Of a DNA stretch of 12,675 nt, positions 1 to 7,499 are shown piece by piece (position 1 is the stretch's first letter; every line of letters begins with the position of its first letter). This DNA is from Thermopetrobacter sp. (GTDB lineage Bacteria > Pseudomonadota > Alphaproteobacteria > Rhizobiales > Aestuariivirgaceae). The stretch lies in NCBI GenBank assembly GCA_011374735.1, contig DRPD01000281.1, positions 1 through 12,675 on the forward strand, read 5' to 3'. The position numbers and the translations under genes were made by a program. The notes under the pieces were generated by a model that was not told the origin of the DNA, did no database searches, and saw only the letters and a list, made by a program, of their open reading frames with translations.

Positions 1-248
1 ATGCGTTCGATGTCGAACCCGGCGAAGGCGGCGCGAAAGGCCGCGCGCTTGGCGAGGATCACCCGCCACGACAGGCCGCTTTGAAAGGTGTCGAGCACCA
101 GCTTTTCGAACAGCCTGTTGCCGTCACGCTCCGGCACGCCCCATTCCTCATCATGATAGGCCATATACAACGCATCGCGCCCGCACCAGCCGCAGCGGGC
201 CAGCCCGTCCGCATGCACGATCACGTCTTCCGCCCACCTGATGGCCAT
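1..248 (-). CDS. tag: DNA-3-methyladenine glycosylase I (5' part; gene runs off the left edge)
   Basis: Base-excision-repair enzyme that removes 3-methyladenine from alkylated DNA in the cytoplasm. Only the first 82 residues are present; the 3' end lies outside the window. The N-terminus carries the Tag signature: RCGWCG (residues 18-23), AYHDEEWGVP (30-39) and FQSGLSWR (55-62). By alignment from memory with E. coli Tag, Cys19 and His32 correspond to the first two zinc ligands (Cys4, His17), and Trp61 to Trp46. The residue matching the substrate-pocket Glu38 is Asp53 here, a conservative change that I believe is common in the family. The start is well fixed, because an in-frame TAA sits six codons upstream of the ATG at 248 with no other usual start between. 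No good Shine-Dalgarno is visible, so translation may depend on coupling with ygfZ, which ends 41 bp upstream on the same strand. Identification is secure; the missing C-terminal zinc ligands cannot be checked. Confidence 0.93.
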   Translation of the reverse strand, partial: MAIRWAEDVIVHADGLARCGWCGRDALYMAYHDEEWGVPERDGNRLFEKLVLDTFQSGLSWRVILAKRAAFRAAFAGFDIER

Positions 249-289
249 GATGATGATTTCTTATCAAAGAGAAGTGAAACACTCAAAGC

Positions 290-1117
290 TCATGCCCCCG
301 GCACCGCGAAGGTGGCCCAGTCGGGCCTGACGAGTGTCACCGGCACTTCGCCGGCCAGCAGGGTGTCGCCCGCCGCCGCGCGGTCGAGGCGGATCAAGGC
401 GATGGCCCGCCGTCCCGCCACGGAGCGCACATCACCGATGCGCCTGCCGCCCGCCGTCACGTCCACGCCGCTCGTCAGGGGAGCGTCGGCGCTGACCGGC
501 ACCAACCGCTTGCGCACCGTGGTCTTGTGCCGCATGCGCGACACCACCTCCTGGCCCACGTAGCAGCCCTTGGTGAAGCTCACCCCGCCCAGCTGATCCA
601 TGTTCGCCTCATGCGGAAAGATGTCGCCGGAGCGGATATCGGCGTCCGTGTCGGGCAGGCCCAGAGCGATGCGCCGGCGGTGATAATCGGCCGCGTCATC
701 GGGCAGGGCGGCGGCTTGTTCCGCGTCGATGATGGCGCGCCGCCCGAAATCCGGCCGGCGCGGATCGGCGAAGACCGCTTGCGCCCCTTCCACATCGCCC
801 GCCGCCACCGCCAGATCGTCGCGCGGTGTGATCGCCACGTCGCGGCGCAGGACATACATGCCCATGCGCTGCGCCAGTTGATCCCGTTGCGCCGCCGAAA
901 CATCGAGCAGGAAGCGGTCGGGCGCGGCGCGATGGATGAAGAAATCGAACAGGATCTTGCCCTGTGGCGTCAGCAGCGCCGCCCAGCACGCCGCATCGTC
1001 GGGCAACGCGGCGATGTCGTTGGTCACCAGCGATTGCAGGAAGTCCGCCGCCTCCGCGCCCGCCACGGCCAGCACCGCGCGCTCCTTCAGGTGGATCGGG
1101 GTCATCAGCTCTTGCAT
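290..1117 (-). CDS. ygfZ: YgfZ/CAF17-family folate-binding protein
   Basis: A GcvT-related protein of 275 residues. The family binds tetrahydrofolate and supports maturation or repair of certain Fe-S enzymes, including the tRNA thiolase MiaB in E. coli. The diagnostic motif KGCYVGQE is at residues 183-190, followed by VSRMRHK (192-198). The cysteine (Cys185) is the family's conserved residue. The N-terminus has the typical FLQSLVTND (26-34) and LTPQGKILFDFF (49-60). Length and domain order are normal for the bacterial family. The start is uncertain: a perfect AGGAGG lies directly against the ATG at 1117 with no spacer, and lies 12 nt before a second in-frame ATG at 1105. Residues 1-4 may therefore not be translated. 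The gene is first in a minus-strand unit with tag, and its 5' end is 56 bp from the divergent dihydroorotase-like gene. Confidence 0.9.
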   Translation of the reverse strand: MQELMTPIHLKERAVLAVAGAEAADFLQSLVTNDIAALPDDAACWAALLTPQGKILFDFFIHRAAPDRFLLDVSAAQRDQLAQRMGMYVLRRDVAITPRDDLAVAAGDVEGAQAVFADPRRPDFGRRAIIDAEQAAALPDDAADYHRRRIALGLPDTDADIRSGDIFPHEANMDQLGGVSFTKGCYVGQEVVSRMRHKTTVRKRLVPVSADAPLTSGVDVTAGGRRIGDVRSVAGRRAIALIRLDRAAAGDTLLAGEVPVTLVRPDWATFAVPGA

Positions 1118-1123
1118 CCTCCT
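1118..1123 (-). promoter_or_regulatory. Perfect Shine-Dalgarno abutting the annotated ygfZ start
   Basis: AGGAGG on the minus strand ends at the base immediately before the ATG at 1117. Zero spacing is normally poor for initiation. The next in-frame ATG (1105) is 12 nt away, longer than the usual 5-9 nt. Either start is possible, so this site decides (and leaves open) the N-terminus of ygfZ. Confidence 0.6.
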
Positions 1124-1173
1124 GGCGTCCGGGGTCTATTGCCCTTCACATAGCAAAGCCGGGAAGCGGGCGC

Positions 1174-2511
1174 ATGACCTCATTCGATCTCATCCTGAAA
1201 GGCGGAACCGCCGTCACCCCCTCAGGCACCGGGAAAGCCGACATCGGGGTGCGCGACGGCCGCATTACCGCCATCGGCGATCTCGACCCCTCACGGGCGG
1301 CGGAAGTGATCGATTGCACCGGCCTGCACGTGCTGCCCGGCGTCATCGACACCCAGGTGCATTTCCGCGAGCCGGGCAACGAACACAAGGAAGACCTGCA
1401 TTCGGGATCGAAGGCGGCGCTGCTGGGCGGCGTCACGGCGGTGTTCGAGATGCCCAATACCCGCCCCGCCACCACCACCGCCGGGGCCGTCGCCGACAAG
1501 CTGAACCGGGCTGAGCGCATGTATTGCGACCATGCCTTCTACGTCGGCGCCACGGCGGAGAACATCGCCGACCTGCCGCGGCTTGAGCGGCTGCCCGGGG
1601 TGTGCGGGGTGAAGGTGTTCATGGGCTCCTCCACCGGCGACCTGCTGGTGCATGACGATGCGACCCTGGCCCGCGTGCTGGCCGCCATCACGCGCCGGGC
1701 GGCATTTCATTCGGAGGATGAAGAGCGGCTTCTCGCGCGCCAGAATGAGCGGGTGGCCGGTGACCCGTCCTCGCACCCCGTGTGGCGCGATGTGGAAACG
1801 GCGCGGCGCTCCACCGAACGGCTTTTGAAGCTGGCCCGCGCCGCGGGCAAGCGCATCCACGTTCTGCACGTGACCACCGCCGACGAACTGCCGCTGCTGG
1901 CCGCGGCGCGCGACATCGCCAGCGTGGAGGTGACGCCCCATCATTTGAGCATGGCCGCGCCGGACTGTTATGAGCGCCTCGGCACATACGCCCAGATGAA
2001 CCCGCCGGTGCGCGGCGCGGCGCATCGCGAGGCGCTGTGGCGGGCGGTGCGTTCAGGGCTCGTCGACGTGCTGGGCTCCGATCACGCCCCGCACACGCGG
2101 GAAGAGAAGGACAGGCCCTATCCCGACAGCCCGTCGGGCATGCCCGGCGTGCAGACGCTGGTGCCGGTGATGCTCGATCACGTGAACGCCGGGCGGCTGA
2201 CGCTTCAGCGCTTCGTCGATCTGATGAGCCATGCCCCGCAGCGGCTGTTCCAGATCGCCGCGAAGGGCCGCATCGCCGAAGGCTATGACGCCGACTTCAC
2301 CATCGTCGATCTGAAGGCGCGGCGCACCATCACCAATGACTGGATCGTGAGCAAATGCGGCTGGACGCCCTATGACGGCATGACGGTCACCGGCTGGCCC
2401 ACGGGCGCCATCATCCGCGGCCGCCGGGTGATGTGGGAAGACGAAATCATCGGCGAACCGGCCGGCCGCCCGCTGCGCTTTCTCGACACCCTGACACCGC
2501 GGGAGGGTTGA
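1174..2511 (+). CDS. Dihydroorotase-family cyclic amidohydrolase (PyrC-like, COG0044)
   Basis: A 445-residue amidohydrolase of the class I dihydroorotase/allantoinase/hydantoinase group. Dihydroorotase cyclises N-carbamoyl-aspartate to dihydroorotate in pyrimidine synthesis; that is the best functional guess. Visible motifs are DTQVHFREPG (59-68), FEMPNT (91-96), GVKVFMGSSTG (145-155, Lys147 a candidate carboxylated metal-bridging lysine), HSEDE (179-183), HVLHVTTADE (229-238), EVTPHH (252-257) and GSDHAPH (301-307, Asp303 the catalytic Asp). The usual metal-binding HxH is QVH here: Gln61 replaces the first His. From memory this Gln is shared by a set of alphaproteobacterial homologues annotated as dihydroorotase, so it is probably lineage-specific rather than a decayed site. 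The start is the ATG at 1174, just before the beta-strand FDLILKGG; the longer open frame upstream runs antisense through ygfZ. The Shine-Dalgarno is weak (GGGAAG, 7 nt away). No pyrB neighbour is present, so an allantoinase-like or hydantoinase-like role is not excluded. Confidence 0.85.
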   Translation: MTSFDLILKGGTAVTPSGTGKADIGVRDGRITAIGDLDPSRAAEVIDCTGLHVLPGVIDTQVHFREPGNEHKEDLHSGSKAALLGGVTAVFEMPNTRPATTTAGAVADKLNRAERMYCDHAFYVGATAENIADLPRLERLPGVCGVKVFMGSSTGDLLVHDDATLARVLAAITRRAAFHSEDEERLLARQNERVAGDPSSHPVWRDVETARRSTERLLKLARAAGKRIHVLHVTTADELPLLAAARDIASVEVTPHHLSMAAPDCYERLGTYAQMNPPVRGAAHREALWRAVRSGLVDVLGSDHAPHTREEKDRPYPDSPSGMPGVQTLVPVMLDHVNAGRLTLQRFVDLMSHAPQRLFQIAAKGRIAEGYDADFTIVDLKARRTITNDWIVSKCGWTPYDGMTVTGWPTGAIIRGRRVMWEDEIIGEPAGRPLRFLDTLTPREG

Positions 2512-2538
2512 CGGCCACGCGGGCGCGCCACGGGAATG

Positions 2539-2567
2539 TTTGCCTCAGAGGCGTTTCGTGCTCTAAG
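2539..2567 (+). promoter_or_regulatory. Candidate housekeeping promoter for glyS
   Basis: TTGCCT (2540-2545) and TCTAAG (2562-2567) are separated by 16 nt in the only non-coding gap before glyS. Each matches 4 of 6 bases of TTGACA/TATAAT. A start near 2574 would give a leader of about 50 nt. An 11-bp palindrome, GCCTC-A-GAGGC (2542-2552), overlaps the -35 box and could be an operator or chance. This is prediction by eye only. Confidence 0.35.
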
Positions 2568-2626
2568 CAGGGGGCGACCGATTCCGCCGATCATCATCTG
2601 AAGTGCTGACGAGAAGACCCCGCGCC

Positions 2627-4708
2627 ATGCCGCAGCTGCTGCTGGAACTGTTTTCCGAGGAAATCCCCGCCCGCCTGCAGGCGCGCGCCGCCGCCGATCT
2701 TCAGCGCGCCATCACCTCAGGCCTTGCCGAGGCCGGGCTGGAGACCGGCCCGGCGCGCCGCTTTTTTGGCCCGCGCCGCATCGCGCTTCTCGTCGATGAC
2801 GTGCCGCCGGCCACCCCCGACGTGGTCGAGGAGCGCCGCGGCCCGCGCGTCGATGCGCCGGAGAAGGCCATCGCCGGCTTCCTGCGCGCCACCGGCCTGA
2901 GCCTGGCCGATTGCGACATCGTCAAGGACGAGAAGAAGGGCGCCTATTACGTGGCCCGCATGGAGAAGAAGGGGCGGCCCACGGGGGAAGTGCTGGGCGA
3001 ACTGGTGGCGGAAACGATTCGCACCTTCCCGTGGCCCAGGTCCATGCGCTGGGGCGCCCGCCGCCTGCGCTGGATCCGGCCGCTGCATGGCGTCCTGTGC
3101 CTGTTCGATGGCGAGGTGGTGCCGGTGGACATCGAGGGCATCACTTCCGGCGATGTCACCCGCGGCCATCGCTTCATGGCGCCCGGCGAGATCACCATCC
3201 GTTCCGCCGCCGAATATGAAGCGAAGCTGCATGACGCCTTCGTCATCGCCGATGCCGGCAGGCGCCGCGAAACGATCCGCGAGCAGGCGCTGGCCCGCGC
3301 GAATGAGGCCGGGCTGGAACTGATCGAGGACGACGCCCTGCTGGCCGAGGTGACCGGGCTGGCGGAATGGCCGGTGGTGCTGACGGGGCAATTCGACGCG
3401 GCCTTTCTGGAGGTGCCGCAGGAGGTGATCGTCACCAGCCTGCGCAGCCATCAGAAATGCTTCGCCCTGCGCGACCCGAAGACGGGTCAGCTGGCGCCGC
3501 GTTATCTGCTGGTGGCCAATCTGGCGGCCCGTGACGGCGGTCAGCGCATCATCGAGGGCAACGACCGGGTGATCGCGGCGCGCCTGTCCGACGCCCGGTT
3601 CTTCTGGCAACAGGACACGAAGACGCCGCTGGAGGAGCGCGTCGGCGAGCTGGACGCCATCACCTTTCACGCCAAACTGGGCAGTCAGGGCGCGCGGGTG
3701 CGGCGCATGACGAAGCTGGCGAGCGCCATCGCGCCCCATGTCGGCGCCGCTGCGGCGCAAGCCGAACGGGCGGCGCGGCTGGCCAAGGCCGATCTGGTCA
3801 CCGAAATGGTCGGCGAGTTCCCGGAGCTGCAGGGGCTGATGGGCCGTTATTACGCCCTCCATGACGGCCTGCCGGCCGACATCGCCGAGGCCATCGCCGA
3901 TCACTACCGGCCGCAGGGGCCGCAGGACGGCGTGCCCGCCGCGCCGCTGTCCATGGCGGTGGCGCTGGCCGACAAGATCGACACTCTGGCCGGTTTCTGG
4001 GCGGCCGGTGAGAAGCCCACCGGATCGCGCGATCCCTTCGCGCTGCGCCGCGCCGCGCTGGGGGTGATCCGCATCGTGCTGGAAAACGGCGTCCGCCTGC
4101 CGCTGGCCGCCCTGCTCGGCGACGCGGTGCGCATGTCGCCGGCCTTCACGGGTGGGGAGGAAGACGCCGCCGCCATCGTCGAAGATTTGCTGGGCTTCCT
4201 GCGCGAACGGCTGAAGGTTCATCTGCGCGACAAGGGCGAGCGCCACGACCTCATCGACGCCGCCTTCAGCGCCGCCGGCGAGGGCGACGACCTGCTGATG
4301 CTGGTGAAGCGCATCGAAGCGCTGCGCGACTTCCTGGACACGGAAGACGGGCGCGACCTGCTGGCCGGCATCCGCCGCGCCGCCAACATCCTGAAAATCG
4401 AGGAGAAGAAGGACAGGCGCGCCTTCGGCGGCGAACCGGAATCGCGGCTGTTGATCAGCGGGCCGGAAAAGCGGCTCGCCTCGGCCATCCGTCAGGCCCG
4501 CGCCAACGCCCGCAAGGCGGTGGCCGCGGAGGACTTCGCCGCCGCCATGCGCGCCCTGTCCCGGCTGCGCGGCCCGGTGGACGAATTCTTCGACGCGGTG
4601 ACGGTCAACGCCGATGACCCGACGCTGCGCGAGAACCGCCTGCGCCTGCTCTCGCGCATCCGCGACGCGGCCGCCGCCGTGGCCGATTTCACCCGCATCG
4701 AGGGCTGA
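2627..4708 (+). CDS. glyS: Glycine--tRNA ligase beta subunit
   Basis: The 693-residue beta subunit of the bacterial heterotetrameric (alpha2beta2) glycyl-tRNA synthetase. It carries tRNA-recognition and editing-like domains and works only with the alpha subunit GlyQ, which holds the aminoacylation site. Family hallmarks are [12 protein letters not shown] (4-15) at the N-terminus, RRFFGPRR (44-51), [10 protein letters not shown] (134-143), RPLHG (151-155), [11 protein letters not shown] (271-281), ARFFWQQD (323-330) and FHAKLGSQ (347-354). An alpha-helical DALR-like C-terminal domain follows, containing [11 protein letters not shown]. Length is normal. The ATG at 2627 is chosen because the conserved N-terminus begins directly there, with GAGAAG 10 nt upstream; a GTG at 2603 in the same frame would add eight unconserved residues. 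glyQ is not the upstream neighbour, which is unusual. The stop is only 5 nt before the GTG of ppdK, so the two genes are probably co-transcribed and coupled. Confidence 0.97.
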   Translation: MPQLLLELFSEEIPARLQARAAADLQRAITSGLAEAGLETGPARRFFGPRRIALLVDDVPPATPDVVEERRGPRVDAPEKAIAGFLRATGLSLADCDIVKDEKKGAYYVARMEKKGRPTGEVLGELVAETIRTFPWPRSMRWGARRLRWIRPLHGVLCLFDGEVVPVDIEGITSGDVTRGHRFMAPGEITIRSAAEYEAKLHDAFVIADAGRRRETIREQALARANEAGLELIEDDALLAEVTGLAEWPVVLTGQFDAAFLEVPQEVIVTSLRSHQKCFALRDPKTGQLAPRYLLVANLAARDGGQRIIEGNDRVIAARLSDARFFWQQDTKTPLEERVGELDAITFHAKLGSQGARVRRMTKLASAIAPHVGAAAAQAERAARLAKADLVTEMVGEFPELQGLMGRYYALHDGLPADIAEAIADHYRPQGPQDGVPAAPLSMAVALADKIDTLAGFWAAGEKPTGSRDPFALRRAALGVIRIVLENGVRLPLAALLGDAVRMSPAFTGGEEDAAAIVEDLLGFLRERLKVHLRDKGERHDLIDAAFSAAGEGDDLLMLVKRIEALRDFLDTEDGRDLLAGIRRAANILKIEEKKDRRAFGGEPESRLLISGPEKRLASAIRQARANARKAVAAEDFAAAMRALSRLRGPVDEFFDAVTVNADDPTLRENRLRLLSRIRDAAAAVADFTRIEG

Positions 4709-4713
4709 GGCCG

Positions 4714-7368
4714 GTGGCCGGGGCAACCGACAGCGCCATCTGGTTCTTCGGTGGCGATGGCGCAACCGAAGGGCCGCCCCCTGAAGAGCTGCTGGGCGGC
4801 AAGGGGGCGGGGCTGGTGCGCATGAGCCGCCTCGGCCTGCCGGTGCCGCCGGGCTTCATCATCACCACCGAAGCGGCGCGCGCCCTGCGCGAAGACGGCG
4901 CGCCGCCGCCGGAGCTGGAACGGGCCATCGACGCCGCGCTCGACGGGTTGCAGGCGGCAAGCGGCCGCCGGCTGGGTGACGCACAGCGGCCGCTGCTGCT
5001 GGCGGTGCGCTCCGGCGCGGCGCAGTCGATGCCGGGGATGATGGAAACGCTGCTCGACGTGGGCATCAACCCGGCCACCGCCGCCGCCATGGCCGGCGAT
5101 GACGAAACGGATGGGCGCTTCGCCTGGGACTGCCTGCGCCGCTTCGCGCAAGGCTATGGCCAGGCGGTGCGCGGCCTGCCGGCCCATCTGTTCGACGAGG
5201 AATGGGAAACATGGTGCGAACGCGCCGGCGGCGACGACGCGGCGTTGAGCGCCGACGATCTGCGCGATATGGCCCTGCGCTATCTGGAACTCATCCACCG
5301 CGAAACCGGCCGGCCGCTGCCCAGCGATCCGCGCCGGCAGCTGAAAGAGGCCATCATCGCCGTGGCCCGCTCCTGGGAGTCGGAAAAGGCCCGCGCCTGG
5401 CGCGCCTTGCATGATGTCGCGGACGATGTCGGCACCGCCGTCATCGTGCAGGCCATGGTGTTCGGCAACCGCGATGCCGCCTCCGCCTCCGGCGTCGCCT
5501 TCTCGCGCGATCCGTCCACCGGCCAGCAGGTGATGTTTGGCGAATACCTGCCGGCGGCGCAGGGCATCGACGTGGTGGAGGGCCTGCGCACCCCATTGCC
5601 GATCAGCGAGGCCATGCGCCGCGCCAGCGGACTGGACGTGACGCCGCTGGAACGCCTGATGCCCGACGCCTTCGCCGAGCTGCGGGCCCATTTGCGGCAA
5701 GTGGAGGCCCATCATCAGGCGGTGCAGGAGGTGGAGTTCGCCATCGAGCGCGGCCGCCTGTGGCTGTTGCAGACCCGTGACGCCCGCCTCAGCGCGGCGG
5801 CCACGGTGCGGGTGTTGCGCGACATGGCGGCCGAGGGCCTGATCGGGCGCCGGGACGCCATCGCCCGGCTCGATCCGGTGACGCTGGAGCGGCTGTTGCA
5901 CGCCCGGGTGGACGAAGAGCGCGCCGCGCCGCCCATCGCCCGCGGCCTGCCGGCCTCGCCCGGCGCGGTGTGCGGGCAGGCGGCGTTTTCCGTCGGCGAG
6001 GCCTTGCGCCTGAAGGTGCTGGAGCGCGACGTGGTGCTGATCCGTCCGGAAACCTCGCCCGACGACGTGCGCGGCATTCACGCGGCGCGCGGCGTGCTGA
6101 CCAGCCGCGGCGGCATGACCTCGCACGCCGCGGTGATCGCGCGCGGACTGAACATGCCGTGCGTCACCGCCGCCGACATCGCCATCGACGAGGACAGGGG
6201 CGAGATGACCGCTTCCGGCGTGACCATCCGCCGCGGCGACTGGATCACCATCGACGGCGCCAGCGGCCGGGTCTATGCCGGGCGTGCGCCGTTGCGCCCG
6301 GTGAACATCGACGCGCCGCTGGCCACGCTGCTGGGCTGGGCCGACGAGGTGCGGCGGCTGCGGGTGCGGGCCAATGCCGACACCGCCGGCGACATCGCCG
6401 CGGCGCGCGATCTGAAGGCGGAAGGCGTCGGCCTGTTGCGCATCGAGTGGATGTTCCTCGATGACGACGGCGCGGCGCTCATGCAGCGCATGATCCTGGC
6501 CGCCGACGCCGATGAACGCCAGTCCGCCGCGGCGCGCCTGCGGCGGCTGATCGCCGGCCAACTCGAGGGCGTGCTGCGCGCCGGAGCCGCCCGGCCGCTC
6601 ACCTTGCGGCTGCTCGATCTGCCGCTGGCCGCCTTTCTGCCTGCGGACGCCCGGAGCGAGGAGCGTTGCGCGGCGGCGCTCGGCGTCACGGTGGCGGCGC
6701 TGCATGAGCGGCTGGAACGCTTGCAGGTGGAATCGCTGCGGCTCGGTCTGCGCGGCGCCAGGTTGTATCTCGATCAGCCGTGGGTGCTGCAAACGCAGCT
6801 GGCGGCGATCTTCGACGCGCTGGCCGCGGTGGCCGACCACGGGCCGCCGCCGGAGCTGGAAATCCTGGTGCCGATGGTGATGGGCGGGCGCGAGTTCGCC
6901 CAGCTGCGCGGCCGCATCGACGCCACCGCCACCCGGATGCTGCCCGACGCCTTGCGCGATTCCCTGCCGGTCGGCGCCATGATCGAGCTGCCGCGCGCCG
7001 CCATTCGCGCCGCGGCCATCGCCGCGCATGCCGATTTCCTGTCCTTCGGCACCAATGACCTGACCCGCGCCGCCTTGGGGTTGCGCCGCGAGGAGGCGGC
7101 GGAGATCGCCGGATTGTATGTGGAAAACGCCCTGATGAACGGCGATCCCTTCATGACGCTGGACGAGCACGGCGTCGGCGCGTTGATGCGTTACGCTTGC
7201 GGCACGGCGCGCCGGGCGCGGCCGGACATCGTGCTGGCGGTGTGCGGCGATCACGCCGCCGACCCGGCCTCCATCGCGGCTTTCGCCGCCATGGACATGG
7301 ACTACATCTCCTGCGCCCCGCCGCGCCTGCCGGTGGCCCGGCTGGCCGCGGCGCGCGCCGCCGTCTGA
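4714..7368 (+). CDS. ppdK: Pyruvate, phosphate dikinase (somewhat diverged)
   Basis: An 884-residue enzyme interconverting pyruvate, ATP and phosphate with PEP, AMP and pyrophosphate; family length is about 870-900. The ATP-grasp part comes first: LLGGKGA (26-32, Lys30), VRSGAAQSMPGMM (98-110), SGVAFSRDPSTG (259-270), EVEFAIE (339-345) and LLQTRD (351-356). The phosphohistidine domain has TSRGGMTSHAAVIARG (463-478). His471 is the phospho-carrier, and Thr469 sits where the PPDK regulatory protein modifies the enzyme in other species. The C-terminal PEP/pyruvate barrel keeps, by alignment from memory with the Clostridium enzyme, Arg576, Arg632, Arg680, Glu758, Asn781 and Cys844. Flanking positions differ: LLRIEWMF where RTEHMF is usual, RLLDLP for RLLDPP, LGLRG for LGHRG, and CGDHAADP for CGEHGGDP. 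The start is GTG at 4714 with GAGG 3 nt upstream, immediately before the conserved IWFFGGDG region. The glyS-ppdK pair is common in alphaproteobacteria. Probably active, but kinetic properties may differ. Confidence 0.93.
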   Translation: MAGATDSAIWFFGGDGATEGPPPEELLGGKGAGLVRMSRLGLPVPPGFIITTEAARALREDGAPPPELERAIDAALDGLQAASGRRLGDAQRPLLLAVRSGAAQSMPGMMETLLDVGINPATAAAMAGDDETDGRFAWDCLRRFAQGYGQAVRGLPAHLFDEEWETWCERAGGDDAALSADDLRDMALRYLELIHRETGRPLPSDPRRQLKEAIIAVARSWESEKARAWRALHDVADDVGTAVIVQAMVFGNRDAASASGVAFSRDPSTGQQVMFGEYLPAAQGIDVVEGLRTPLPISEAMRRASGLDVTPLERLMPDAFAELRAHLRQVEAHHQAVQEVEFAIERGRLWLLQTRDARLSAAATVRVLRDMAAEGLIGRRDAIARLDPVTLERLLHARVDEERAAPPIARGLPASPGAVCGQAAFSVGEALRLKVLERDVVLIRPETSPDDVRGIHAARGVLTSRGGMTSHAAVIARGLNMPCVTAADIAIDEDRGEMTASGVTIRRGDWITIDGASGRVYAGRAPLRPVNIDAPLATLLGWADEVRRLRVRANADTAGDIAAARDLKAEGVGLLRIEWMFLDDDGAALMQRMILAADADERQSAAARLRRLIAGQLEGVLRAGAARPLTLRLLDLPLAAFLPADARSEERCAAALGVTVAALHERLERLQVESLRLGLRGARLYLDQPWVLQTQLAAIFDALAAVADHGPPPELEILVPMVMGGREFAQLRGRIDATATRMLPDALRDSLPVGAMIELPRAAIRAAAIAAHADFLSFGTNDLTRAALGLRREEAAEIAGLYVENALMNGDPFMTLDEHGVGALMRYACGTARRARPDIVLAVCGDHAADPASIAAFAAMDMDYISCAPPRLPVARLAAARAAV

Positions 7369-7393
7369 AGACGCGATCTTTCCAATGATGAAA

Positions 7394-7416
7394 AGCGCCG
7401 ATGGTTAACCGGCGCT
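7394..7416 (+). terminator. Stem-loop after ppdK, possible weak terminator
   Basis: AGCGCCG (7394-7400) and CGGCGCT (7410-7416) form a perfect 7-bp stem with a 9-nt loop, 26 bp after the ppdK stop. No run of T follows on the plus strand, so it is not a classical intrinsic terminator in that direction. On the minus strand the stem is followed by TTTT, but no minus-strand gene ends here. It may be an RNA 3'-end stabiliser, or DNA structure around the overlapping TTAA element. Confidence 0.4.
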
Positions 7417-7419
7417 CAA
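7405..7419 (+). promoter_or_regulatory. Possible CtrA-binding box upstream of the cell-wall hydrolase
   Basis: TTAA (7405-7408), 7 nt, TCAA (7416-7419) matches the alphaproteobacterial CtrA consensus TTAA-N7-TTAA with one mismatch, and the first half reads TTAACC as in known sites. It lies about 80 bp before the start of a cell-wall hydrolase, a plausible cell-cycle target. A one-mismatch match to an eight-base motif can arise by chance, and I see no convincing -35/-10 beside it. Confidence 0.3.
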
Positions 7420-7499
7420 CGCTTGCCCCGTATCGTTCGGGTCAACGGGCGCGTTTGGGTGCCCGGGTTGCTCAGGTTCAGGCGAGTCGGTTGTGTTTC

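Noticed and set aside
81..563. A 160-codon plus-strand open frame over tag and ygfZ.
   Set aside because: It is antisense to two recognised genes and has no family resemblance.
964..1173. The upstream extension of the dihydroorotase-like frame, antisense to ygfZ.
   Set aside because: Seventy low-complexity residues (Ala, Pro, Ser, Arg) precede the conserved start and lie over the 5' end of ygfZ.
4492..7254. A 920-codon open frame on the minus strand opposite ppdK, and a similar 682-codon frame opposite glyS (2717-4765).
   Set aside because: Both are shadows of GC-rich codon bias on the opposite strand. The translations are rich in Arg, Gln, His and Gly without recognisable domains, while the plus-strand genes are well-known families.
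7446..7465. A CGGGC/GCCCG inverted repeat with a 10-nt loop before the hydrolase gene.
   Set aside because: A five-base GC stem is expected by chance at this base composition, and nothing nearby supports a function.
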